Below, piece by piece: positions 1 through 6,313 of a stretch of 6,313 nt of DNA. Below the pieces are notes generated by a model that saw only the letters and a list, made by a program, of their open reading frames with translations, was not told the DNA's origin and searched no databases. The translations under genes were made by a program, and so were the position numbers. Origin of the DNA: Alcaligenaceae bacterium. GTDB lineage: Bacteria > Pseudomonadota > Gammaproteobacteria > Burkholderiales > Burkholderiaceae. Location of the stretch: positions 1 to 6,313 of the forward strand of contig CANBUF010000125.1 in the NCBI GenBank assembly GCA_947372575.1, in the 5' to 3' direction. Positions within the stretch are counted from its first letter, which is position 1, and the number at the start of each line of letters is the position of its first letter.

Positions 1-171
1 GCCCCCGTGAATAATCCTAAAATTGCAATTGCGGTCATTGTAGAAAATGCTGGCTGGGGTGGAAGTTTTGCCGCACCGATTGCCCGGAAAGTCATGGATG
101 CCTGGCTGGCAGGCGAGGCGACACGCGACCCAAAGCCGGTAGCCGCTGCTTCTGCGGAGCCGGTGCGATGA
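1..171 (+). CDS. mrdA: Penicillin-binding protein 2 (peptidoglycan transpeptidase), C-terminal end only
   Basis: This is the last 56 codons of a gene that begins before the window, read in frame 1 and ending at the TGA at 169-171. The visible peptide contains PKIAIAVIVENAGWGG followed by APIARKVMDAWL, which matches the end of the transpeptidase domain of PBP2 (NP.A.AVIVEN..WG, then AAPIARKV.D). PBP2 is the inner-membrane class B transpeptidase that cross-links new peptidoglycan in the periplasm during lateral wall growth, working with RodA. The catalytic serine and the other active-site motifs lie upstream and cannot be checked. After the domain there is a short Ala/Pro-rich tail (about 20 residues), probably disordered. 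The stop overlaps the rodA start as ATGA, indicating one operon and probably translational coupling. The rodA partner makes PBP2 much more likely than another class B PBP such as FtsI. Confidence 0.9.
   Translation, partial: APVNNPKIAIAVIVENAGWGGSFAAPIARKVMDAWLAGEATRDPKPVAAASAEPVR
156..159 (+). promoter_or_regulatory. Shine-Dalgarno of rodA inside the end of mrdA
   Basis: GGAG lies 8 nt before the ATG at 168 and within the mrdA coding sequence. It supports the 168 start, and together with the ATGA stop/start overlap it suggests that ribosomes finishing mrdA re-initiate on rodA. Confidence 0.6.
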
Positions 172-1304
172 AATATATCCTTGCACTCCTGACGCGATTT
201 GTTCAGGCCATAGACTGGCCTCTCATGCTTATCCTCATTATCCTGGCATCCGTGGGCATGCTGGTCATGCAGTCTGCTGTTGGCGGGACTGACTGGCGTT
301 TTGCCGATCAAACACGTAATTTCATTGTGGCCTTAACTGCGATGTGGGTAGTTGCTTTGACTCCGCCACACATCATCATGCGTTTTGCGGTGCCATTCTA
401 TGTGGTGGGTCTGGTTTTGTTGCTGGGTGTGTTCTTTGTTGGAGACACCAGCAAAGGCGCTACGCGCTGGCTGAATCTTGGTTTTACACGTATCCAGCCT
501 TCTGAAATGATGAAAATCGCCGTACCCTTGATGCTAGCCTGGTACTTCCAGAAGCGCGAAGGTGCGTTGAATGTCATTGATTTTCTGGTTGCACTGCTAT
601 TGCTGATTGTGCCTTGCCTGCTGATTATCAAACAGCCCGATTTAGGCACTGCTATGCTGGTGTTTGGCGCAGGATTTTTCGTGATTTATTTTGCTGGACT
701 GTCATTCAAGTTTTTGATCCCTGTCATGATTGCCGGTGTGGTCGCGATTGGCGCGGTGGTTGCGTATCAGGATGATTTATGTGCGGATGAGTTTAATTGG
801 GTGGTTTTGCATGACTACCAAAAGCACCGCATCTGCACGCTTCTGGACCCGAGTACTGACCCGTTGGGCAAGGGTTTTCATACGATCCAGTCCACCATCG
901 CGGTCGGGTCGGGCGGCGTGTATGGAAAAGGTTATATGAACGGGACCCAGACGCATCTGGACTTTATTCCCGAGCGCACGACTGATTTTATTTTTGCGGT
1001 CTTCTCCGAAGAGTTCGGACTCTATGGCGGCGTGACCCTATTGCTGTTGTATTTGATTCTCCTTGCCCGCGGATTAACGATTGCCGTACGTGCGCGCACA
1101 CATTTCAGTCGACTGCTGGCAGGCAGTCTCACGATGGTGCTCTTCATTTATGTCTTTGTGAATATTGGCATGGTGACGGGGATTTTGCCGGTTGTCGGGG
1201 TGCCGTTACCACTGTTGAGTTATGGAGGAACGGCCCTGCTTACGATCGGTATCGCCTGCGGCATGCTGATGAGTATCAGTAAGTACAGGCCACCTGCACC
1301 TTAA
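168..1304 (+). CDS. rodA: RodA, SEDS-family peptidoglycan glycosyltransferase
   Basis: RodA polymerises lipid II into glycan strands at the inner membrane as part of the Rod (elongation) complex with PBP2, MreB, MreC and MreD. The 378-residue length is normal for the family. The protein is strongly hydrophobic, with roughly ten membrane segments (for example about residues 16-38, 51-66, 73-92, 135-154, 158-177, 182-199, 285-301, 317-341 and 350-370). SEDS signatures are intact: IQPSEMMK (109-116, conserved Glu114), KQPDLGTAML (155-164), HDYQKHRICTLLDP (215-228), GKGFHTIQSTIAVGSGG (234-250), FIPERTTDFIFAVFSEEFGLYGG (266-288) and LPLLSYGGTALL (347-358). Asp273 in TTDFIF corresponds to the catalytic Asp of RodA (Asp262 in E. 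coli). The ATG start has a GGAG at good spacing and overlaps the mrdA stop. The mrdA neighbour separates it from the paralogues FtsW and SpoVE. There is no sign of truncation or frameshift. Confidence 0.97.
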   Translation: MKYILALLTRFVQAIDWPLMLILIILASVGMLVMQSAVGGTDWRFADQTRNFIVALTAMWVVALTPPHIIMRFAVPFYVVGLVLLLGVFFVGDTSKGATRWLNLGFTRIQPSEMMKIAVPLMLAWYFQKREGALNVIDFLVALLLLIVPCLLIIKQPDLGTAMLVFGAGFFVIYFAGLSFKFLIPVMIAGVVAIGAVVAYQDDLCADEFNWVVLHDYQKHRICTLLDPSTDPLGKGFHTIQSTIAVGSGGVYGKGYMNGTQTHLDFIPERTTDFIFAVFSEEFGLYGGVTLLLLYLILLARGLTIAVRARTHFSRLLAGSLTMVLFIYVFVNIGMVTGILPVVGVPLPLLSYGGTALLTIGIACGMLMSISKYRPPAP

Positions 1305-1393
1305 CCCTATACCTCGGGTGTTTCGCCCCAAATGAGCTCGATGCGATCTTTACGCTTTCAACACTTCCTTGAGCGCGCTACAGCGCTAAGCCC

Positions 1394-2509
1394 TTAAGTC
1401 AACAAGCTATCGGCAAGCAGCCCGTCGAGTAGTTTACGAACCGGCGCGGGCATCCCTAGCGATGCAAGCTCAGAGAGGGGAATCCAGCTTGCCGCGATGT
1501 TTGGTGTTGGAACCTTAAAAACAGCAGTTCGGGCATGGACGAGCACAGGTTGAATTGTGAGCCGATAATGGGTAAACGTATGTAAAAAAGGCGATAACTG
1601 CTGAATTTGACTGGCCTGAGCCCCAAACAGCGCACAACCGCTTTCGGCGTCCAGCTGTGCATCAAATTCAGGCAGACTCCAGAGCCCACCCCAGATCCCT
1701 GAGTCAGGTCGCTGCTCCAGCAAGATTTTTGCGCTGTGCGCGACGATCAACATGTTGATACTGCGCTCTGGCAGGGCCTTGCGTGAGCGTGGCCAGGGCA
1801 GTTCGTCGCAACGGCCCTGGGCAAAGGCTGCGCAACCTGTTTTCAGTGGACAGGCCAAGCATTGGGGACGGGCACGGGTACAGACGGTCGCGCCGAGATC
1901 CATCAATCCCTGGGTATAGGCCGACATCATGTCCGGATCACGCCGCACCTGCGCGGCAGTGGGGAGCTCATCACGTGCGTGTTGCCAGAGTTGTTGTTCA
2001 ATCACCCGCGTCGTGGGATCTCCGTCTACCGCAAAATAGCGCGCCAGAACGCGCTTGACGTTGCCATCGAGAATGGCGGCTCTTTCTGCATAACAAAAGG
2101 ACGCGATCGCAGCCGCAGTTGAAGGGCCAATCCCCGGCAAGCTCGCCAGGCCTGCGGCATCGGGTGGGAACTCGCCATTCCAATCGCGCATGACTGCTTG
2201 TGCACAGGCATGCAGGTTACGTGCTCGGGCGTAATATCCAAGCCCTGCCCAGAGTGCCATCACCTCTTGGGCGGGGGCAGTCGCCAGACTCGCGACATCA
2301 GGAAAACGGCTTAAGAATGCTGCGTAGTAGGGCATCACCGCTGTGACTTGCGTTTGTTGCAGCATGATTTCAGACAACCATACACGGTAGGGGTCATGAG
2401 TTTGCTGCCAAGGTAGGCCATGGCGGCCATGTACGCGTTGCCAGGCAACCAGTCGGGATGCGATTTTCATGCTGTGCATTATGCCTGTAATGTCATCGGT
2501 GGTAAGCAT
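1394..2509 (-). CDS. mutY: A/G-specific adenine DNA glycosylase MutY
   Basis: MutY removes adenine mispaired with 8-oxoguanine, preventing G:C to T:A transversions, and works with MutM and MutT. The reading gives 371 residues from the furthest upstream ATG, close to the family norm of about 350. In that numbering the catalytic Glu47 lies in VWLSEIMLQQTQV (43-55), the helix-hairpin-helix is LPGIGPSTAAAI (124-135), and ILDGNVKRVLAR (146-157) carries catalytic Asp148. The [4Fe-4S] cluster ligands are Cys210, 217, 220 and 226 (C-X6-C-X2-C-X5-C). A C-terminal NUDIX-like domain (about 252-371) that recognises 8-oxoG contains GGLWSLPEF (274-282) and FTHYRL (312-317), the latter matching the FSH-type loop. 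All key residues are present. The start is uncertain: ATGs at 2509, 2479 and 2470 are in frame. Family alignment favours 2470 (MKIASRLVAWQ), while the only weak Shine-Dalgarno-like ACAGG lies just before 2479. It is convergent with rodA and divergent from the oxidoreductase gene. Confidence 0.96.
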   Translation of the reverse strand: MLTTDDITGIMHSMKIASRLVAWQRVHGRHGLPWQQTHDPYRVWLSEIMLQQTQVTAVMPYYAAFLSRFPDVASLATAPAQEVMALWAGLGYYARARNLHACAQAVMRDWNGEFPPDAAGLASLPGIGPSTAAAIASFCYAERAAILDGNVKRVLARYFAVDGDPTTRVIEQQLWQHARDELPTAAQVRRDPDMMSAYTQGLMDLGATVCTRARPQCLACPLKTGCAAFAQGRCDELPWPRSRKALPERSINMLIVAHSAKILLEQRPDSGIWGGLWSLPEFDAQLDAESGCALFGAQASQIQQLSPFLHTFTHYRLTIQPVLVHARTAVFKVPTPNIAASWIPLSELASLGMPAPVRKLLDGLLADSLLT

Positions 2510-2531
2510 GCGCGATTAGGGCTTGCGGGAA

Positions 2532-2559
2532 TCGACCATGCGGGGTTAAAAAGTATAAA
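2532..2559 (+). promoter_or_regulatory. Candidate sigma70 promoter for the indolepyruvate oxidoreductase gene
   Basis: TCGACC (2532-2537, 4 of 6 to TTGACA) and TATAAA (2554-2559, 5 of 6 to TATAAT) are separated by 16 nt. Transcription would start near 2567, giving a leader of about 105 nt. A second -10-like hexamer, TATATT, lies at 2577-2582 but has no good -35 partner. No operator for a known regulator could be identified. Confidence 0.35.
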
Positions 2560-2580
2560 AATAGATAAGAAATGTGTATA
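2552..2580 (-). promoter_or_regulatory. Candidate sigma70 promoter for mutY
   Basis: On the minus strand, TATACA (2580-2575, 4 of 6 to TTGACA) is followed after 17 nt by TATACT (2557-2552, 5 of 6 to TATAAT). The predicted transcript would start near 2545, about 36 nt before the most upstream mutY ATG. It was found by eye in an AT-rich patch, where chance matches are common. Its -10 box overlaps that of the opposing candidate promoter. Confidence 0.4.
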
Positions 2581-2634
2581 TTGAGAGGACAACCGGAGCC
2601 GTTCCATTTCTTCACGAGAGAGACAGGAAACACC

Positions 2635-2644
2635 CTTCCGGAAG
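2635..2644. repeat. 10-bp perfect palindrome in the leader of the oxidoreductase gene
   Basis: CTTCCGGAAG is a perfect inverted repeat starting 37 nt before the ATG at 2672. It could be part of a regulator site, but a single 10-bp palindrome can arise by chance and no function is assigned. Confidence 0.3.
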
Positions 2645-2656
2645 TTCGCTACCCAC

Positions 2657-2662
2657 AAGGAG
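2657..2662 (+). promoter_or_regulatory. Shine-Dalgarno of the oxidoreductase gene
   Basis: AAGGAG ends 9 nt before the ATG at 2672. It is a strong site and fixes that start codon, which gives a peptide opening MNAPLSTEQ. Confidence 0.8.
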
Positions 2663-2671
2663 TCGAGACAA

Positions 2672-5600
2672 ATGAATGCCCCGCTTTCAACTGAGCAACT
2701 GAGTGCTCTGAACACTGTCACGCTTGATGACAAGTATGTCCTGCCAACAGGCTACGCCTGGATGAGCGGCATCCATGCACTGGTTCGTCTGCCTATGAAT
2801 CAGCGCATCCGCGATCTGCGTGCTGGCCTCAATACCGCAGGGTTTATTTCCGGATACCGCGGCTCGCCTCTGGGCGGTGTAGATCAGAATCTCTGGAAAG
2901 CATCCAAACACCTGGCTGAGCATCATGTCGTATTTCAACCTGGTGTCAACGAAGACCTCGCCGCCACTTCTGTGTGGGGTTCTCAACAGGTCAATATGTT
3001 TGCGGGCGCGCAATATGATGGCGTCTATGGCATGTGGTACGGCAAAGGTCCTGGGGTCGATCGCTGCGGTGATGTCTTTAAACACGCAAACGCAGCGGGG
3101 ACGTCCCGTCATGGCGGTGTGCTGGTGGTGGCTGGCGATGATCATCCGGCTAAGTCCTCTACGCTGCCACACCAGAGTGACCATATCCTGAAAGCCTGCG
3201 GCATTCCCGTGCTTTTCCCCGCAAGCGTGCAAGAGGTGATCGACTACGGCATGCTTGGCTGGGCCATGAGCCGCTATGCAGGTGTCTGGGTCGGCATGAA
3301 ATGCATTACCGATATTGTCGAGGTGTCCGCATCGGTCGAGGTTGATCCGGATCGCGTCAGTCTGGTATTGCCGCAGGATTTTATTTTGCCGCCTGATGGC
3401 TTGAATATCAGACTGCCTGATACACCGCTTGCACAAGAAGCACGACTGCTGGACCATAAGCTGTATGCCGCGTTGGCCTATGCGCGTGCAAATGGACTGA
3501 ATCGTGAACTCTGGCATGTGCCAGATCATGCTGCACGCTTTGGCATTATTACCTCAGGCAAGGCTTATCTGGATACCACCCAGGCGCTGATTGATCTGGG
3601 ATTGACTTCGGAGGTTTGCCAGAGGATTGGGTTGCGGTTATTCAAAGTCGGCATGGTCTGGCCACTCGAGTCGACGGGTCTGCTTCGCTTTGCCGAAAAT
3701 CTGGATGAAATACTGGTCGTTGAAGAAAAGCGTCAGGTGCTTGAATACCAGGTTAAAGAAGAATTATTTGGCTGGATCGGTCGTGGTAAAAAAATTCCGC
3801 GCGTTGTTGGTAAATTCGATGATAAGGATGGTGGCGAATGGGCCGTGCCTCAAAGCCCCTGGCTGCTCCCCGCACATTTTGAATTCTCTCCTTCGATGGT
3901 GGCCAAAGCCATCGCAACGCGCCTGTTGCGCATGACTCTGCCAGACGATGTCCGGGCAGGGATCGCTGCCCGCTTGCTGTTCATCGAGGCGCGCGAGCGC
4001 GAGCTGGCCAAACCTCGGGTTGTGACGGAACGCAAACCCTGGTTTTGCTCGGGCTGTCCGCATAACACTTCAACTAAAGTGCCTGAGGGCTCTCGTGCGA
4101 TGGCGGGGATCGGTTGCCACTATATGTCGATCTGGATGGATCGCAGCACCGATGTGTTTACCCAGATGGGGGGCGAGGGCGCGCCCTGGATTGGACAGGC
4201 GCCATTTACGAGTGAAAAGCATGTCTTTGTGAATCTGGGCGATGGGACGTATTACCACTCTGGGTTGCTTGCGATTCGCGCAGCGGTTGCAGCCAAGGTC
4301 AGCGTGACCTACAAAATTTTATTTAATGACGCTGTAGCCATGACGGGCGGGCAGCCGGTAGATGGTCCAATTTCAGTGCCCATGATTGCGCGACAGGTTG
4401 CGGCCGAAGGTGTTGAAAAAATTGTCGTGGTCACCGATGAGCCAGAAAAGTATGCAGGGATAACGGATTTGCCACAGGGCACGCCTGTGTTGCATCGCGA
4501 TCAGCTCGATGCGGTACAGAAGGAATTGCGCGAGTGGCCTGCCACCTCGGTCATGATTTATGACCAGACGTGTGCCACAGAAAAACGGCGCCGCAGAAAG
4601 CGCAATGCCTATCCGGATCCAGCAAAGCGCGTGGTGATTAATCACCGCGTCTGTGAGGGTTGTGGCGATTGTTCAACGCAATCGAACTGTCTGTCGATTG
4701 AACCTCTGGAAACAGAGCTGGGTCGCAAACGGCTCATTAACCAATCGAGTTGCAATAAGGACTACTCTTGCCTGAAAGGTTTCTGTCCGAGTTTTGTGAC
4801 GGTTGAGGGCGGCAAGTTGCGTGCGCCAAAGACGCAGCAAGGCTTGTCGCATGATGCGTATGGATTGCCCGATCCGCTTTTGCCTGCGCTGGAGCATGCT
4901 TATGGCGTCTTTATTGCAGGTATAGGTGGTACGGGTGTGGTGACGATCGGACAGCTGCTTGGAATGGCCGCGCATCTCGAAGGCAAGGCCGGGTCGGTGC
5001 TAGACATGGCGGGTCTGGCTCAAAAAGGTGGTGCCGTGCATTCTCATGCGGTGATCGCACGTACCTCAGAGGACATCCATAACACGCGCATTGCCATGGG
5101 CTCTGCCGATCTGGTGTTGTGCGGCGATCTAGTCGTGGGTTCAAGTCCGGATGCGGTCTCGCGCATGCGTCCGGGCCATACACGAACATTGCTCAATGCT
5201 GACGTTTCGCCGACGGCGGCCTTTATCAGTAACCCGAATTGGTCCCTTGCGGGGGGCGCGCTCAAGCATGAAATCGAACAGGCCTGCGGGGAAGGGCGAA
5301 TCGCAACCATCGATGCGTCCGAGCTCGCCGTCAAGTTGCTCGGGGATGCGGTGTATGCCAACCCCCTGATGATGGGCTATGCCTATCAAAAGGGTTGGCT
5401 GCCATTGCACCACAGCTCGCTTGAACGAGCGATGGTGCTCAATGCGGTGCAGGTTGAGAAGAATATCGAGGCCTTTAACTGGGGCAGGCGTATTGCCTAT
5501 GAACCTGGCGTGACGCAAGCAATGTTTGAGCCGGGCCATGCACAGAGTGATCCGGCACCGCATGGCGCTGAGGTGATAGAGCTTAAACGTTCTGGCAATG

Positions 5601-6259
5601 CCTTTGAGCAGCTGCGTGACCATCGCGCAGGCTTGCTCAAGGACTATCAGAACGAGGCCTATGCAGCCCGCTATCTGGATCTGGTGAATGCTGTGGCCAA
5701 AGCTGAGCAGCAGGCCTGTGGTTCAACCCGGCTCTCCATTGCTGTCGCACGTCACGCTTATAAACTGATGGCCTATAAAGATGAGTATGAAGTCGCCAGA
5801 CTCTATACCGATGGAGAGTTTTTGCGTCAGCTGGAGCAGCAGTTCGAGGGGGACTGGACTCTGCGGTTTTACCTGGCCCCACCCATATTTGCCAAGCATG
5901 ACTCGAAGGGTCATTTGATTAAAAAACCTTTTTCTGCACGGATGCTCTGGGTATTCAACGTGCTGGCACGGTTAAAATTTTTACGCGGATCTGCGTTCGA
6001 TCCTTTTGGCTATACGGCAGAGCGTCGCGCTGAGCGGGCGCTGGTGAGCGAATACTTCAGGACGATAGGCAGTCTCATTGATAGGTTGTCAGACAAGACG
6101 CTGAACGCTGCGATCGCGATTGCCAATGTCCCTGAAGAAATTCGAGGGTCTGGACATATCAAGGATCAGGCGATGCTACGTGCCCAGTCTCTCCGAGAGC
6201 GTTTTATGAATGAGTTTGATGCGGCAGCACGAAGCGATGATCTGGGGCGCGCTGCCTGA
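2672..6259 (+). CDS. Fused indolepyruvate ferredoxin oxidoreductase (IorA and IorB functions in one 1195-residue chain)
   Basis: The family oxidises aryl-pyruvates (indolepyruvate, phenylpyruvate and similar transamination products of aromatic amino acids) with CoA to arylacetyl-CoA and CO2, passing electrons to a ferredoxin-like acceptor in the cytoplasm. Domains in order: the pyrimidine-binding half of the thiamine-diphosphate site (about 24-230; GYRGSPLGG 61-69, and Glu94 in GVNEDLAATS as the likely cofactor-activating Glu); a middle domain (about 285-390); the diphosphate-binding half (about 452-635; WFCSGCPHN 457-465, IGCHY 480-484, GDG 523-525 and N552, the GDG...N motif); a Cys-rich ferredoxin-like segment (661-705; Cys661, 664, 667, 673, 694, 700, 705); the gamma-type domain (about 744-935; GIGGTGVVTIGQLLG 750-764, QKGGAVHSH 784-792); and a C-terminal extension (about 965-1185) that I take to be the DUF6537-type domain. 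Cys459, 462, 482 and probably 634 should hold the cluster near the cofactor. The gene appears monocistronic here. The family is certain; the exact substrate is inferred. Confidence 0.95.
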   Translation: MNAPLSTEQLSALNTVTLDDKYVLPTGYAWMSGIHALVRLPMNQRIRDLRAGLNTAGFISGYRGSPLGGVDQNLWKASKHLAEHHVVFQPGVNEDLAATSVWGSQQVNMFAGAQYDGVYGMWYGKGPGVDRCGDVFKHANAAGTSRHGGVLVVAGDDHPAKSSTLPHQSDHILKACGIPVLFPASVQEVIDYGMLGWAMSRYAGVWVGMKCITDIVEVSASVEVDPDRVSLVLPQDFILPPDGLNIRLPDTPLAQEARLLDHKLYAALAYARANGLNRELWHVPDHAARFGIITSGKAYLDTTQALIDLGLTSEVCQRIGLRLFKVGMVWPLESTGLLRFAENLDEILVVEEKRQVLEYQVKEELFGWIGRGKKIPRVVGKFDDKDGGEWAVPQSPWLLPAHFEFSPSMVAKAIATRLLRMTLPDDVRAGIAARLLFIEARERELAKPRVVTERKPWFCSGCPHNTSTKVPEGSRAMAGIGCHYMSIWMDRSTDVFTQMGGEGAPWIGQAPFTSEKHVFVNLGDGTYYHSGLLAIRAAVAAKVSVTYKILFNDAVAMTGGQPVDGPISVPMIARQVAAEGVEKIVVVTDEPEKYAGITDLPQGTPVLHRDQLDAVQKELREWPATSVMIYDQTCATEKRRRRKRNAYPDPAKRVVINHRVCEGCGDCSTQSNCLSIEPLETELGRKRLINQSSCNKDYSCLKGFCPSFVTVEGGKLRAPKTQQGLSHDAYGLPDPLLPALEHAYGVFIAGIGGTGVVTIGQLLGMAAHLEGKAGSVLDMAGLAQKGGAVHSHAVIARTSEDIHNTRIAMGSADLVLCGDLVVGSSPDAVSRMRPGHTRTLLNADVSPTAAFISNPNWSLAGGALKHEIEQACGEGRIATIDASELAVKLLGDAVYANPLMMGYAYQKGWLPLHHSSLERAMVLNAVQVEKNIEAFNWGRRIAYEPGVTQAMFEPGHAQSDPAPHGAEVIELKRSGNAFEQLRDHRAGLLKDYQNEAYAARYLDLVNAVAKAEQQACGSTRLSIAVARHAYKLMAYKDEYEVARLYTDGEFLRQLEQQFEGDWTLRFYLAPPIFAKHDSKGHLIKKPFSARMLWVFNVLARLKFLRGSAFDPFGYTAERRAERALVSEYFRTIGSLIDRLSDKTLNAAIAIANVPEEIRGSGHIKDQAMLRAQSLRERFMNEFDAAARSDDLGRAA

Positions 6260-6313
6260 GTTGCGTGAGGACTAAAACCGGGTGTTGCGCTGGACTGACC
6301 ACCGTGCGGACAA

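Noticed and set aside
1316..1328. Small hairpin after rodA as a terminator
   Set aside because: GGGTG/CGCCC can form a 5-bp stem with one G-U pair and a 3-nt loop, but no T-run follows on either strand, so an intrinsic terminator is not supported.
1372..1387. Hairpin just after the mutY stop as a terminator
   Set aside because: AGCGC/GCGCT gives only a 5-bp stem with a 6-nt loop and no T-run on the minus strand.
2593..2641. CCGGA...TCCGG inverted repeat in the leader of the oxidoreductase gene as a riboswitch or attenuator
   Set aside because: The arms are only 5 bp and about 39 nt apart, there is no leader peptide with runs of Trp or Phe and no known riboswitch core.
2687..3529. Minus-strand open reading frame of 280 codons opposite the start of the oxidoreductase gene
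   Set aside because: It lies wholly antisense to strongly conserved coding sequence, its translation matches no family I recognise and looks like low-quality shadow sequence (scattered Cys and His), and it has no promoter or ribosome site that I can support.
5141..5623. Minus-strand open reading frame of 160 codons opposite the gamma-type domain
   Set aside because: It is antisense to conserved oxidoreductase domains, has no recognisable motifs, and several other shadow frames overlap it in the same stretch.
6260..6313. Downstream end of the window as a terminator or new gene
   Set aside because: No stable hairpin with T-run and no start codon with a ribosome site could be seen in these 54 bases.

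Overview
The window reads as ordinary chromosome from a betaproteobacterium, most likely Burkholderiales and perhaps Alcaligenaceae. This rests on the style of the RodA protein (cytoplasmic loop WVVLHDYQKHRICTLLDP, then FIPERTTDFIFAVFSEEFGLYGG) and on the large single-chain indolepyruvate ferredoxin oxidoreductase, a form I associate with Proteobacteria of this kind. The genus cannot be fixed from this sequence. Base composition looks moderately GC-rich and even, except for one AT-rich patch at about 2546-2585. I see no mobile elements, RNA genes, CRISPR arrays or long repeats.

Layout. Positions 1-171 hold the C-terminal end of penicillin-binding protein 2 (mrdA), whose stop overlaps the start of rodA (168-1304) by four bases. 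This is the classic elongasome pair: PBP2 is the transpeptidase and RodA the glycosyltransferase that make lateral-wall peptidoglycan. An 89-bp gap without a clear terminator separates rodA from mutY (1394 to about 2509, minus strand), the A/G-specific adenine DNA glycosylase, so rodA and mutY are convergent. A 162-bp intergenic region then separates mutY from a divergent gene of 1195 codons (2672-6259, plus strand). This encodes a fused indolepyruvate:ferredoxin oxidoreductase with both thiamine-diphosphate halves, an unusual cysteine-rich ferredoxin-like segment, the gamma-type domain and a C-terminal extension of unknown role. The last 54 bp hold nothing I can call.

The three functions (cell-wall elongation, oxidative DNA repair, aryl-pyruvate catabolism) are not a pathway. 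Only mrdA-rodA is an operon. The intergenic region between mutY and the oxidoreductase contains candidate sigma70 promoters for both directions whose -10 boxes overlap on opposite strands. I found no convincing new system. The most interesting items are the iron-sulfur layout and C-terminal domain of the oxidoreductase and the overlapping divergent promoters.
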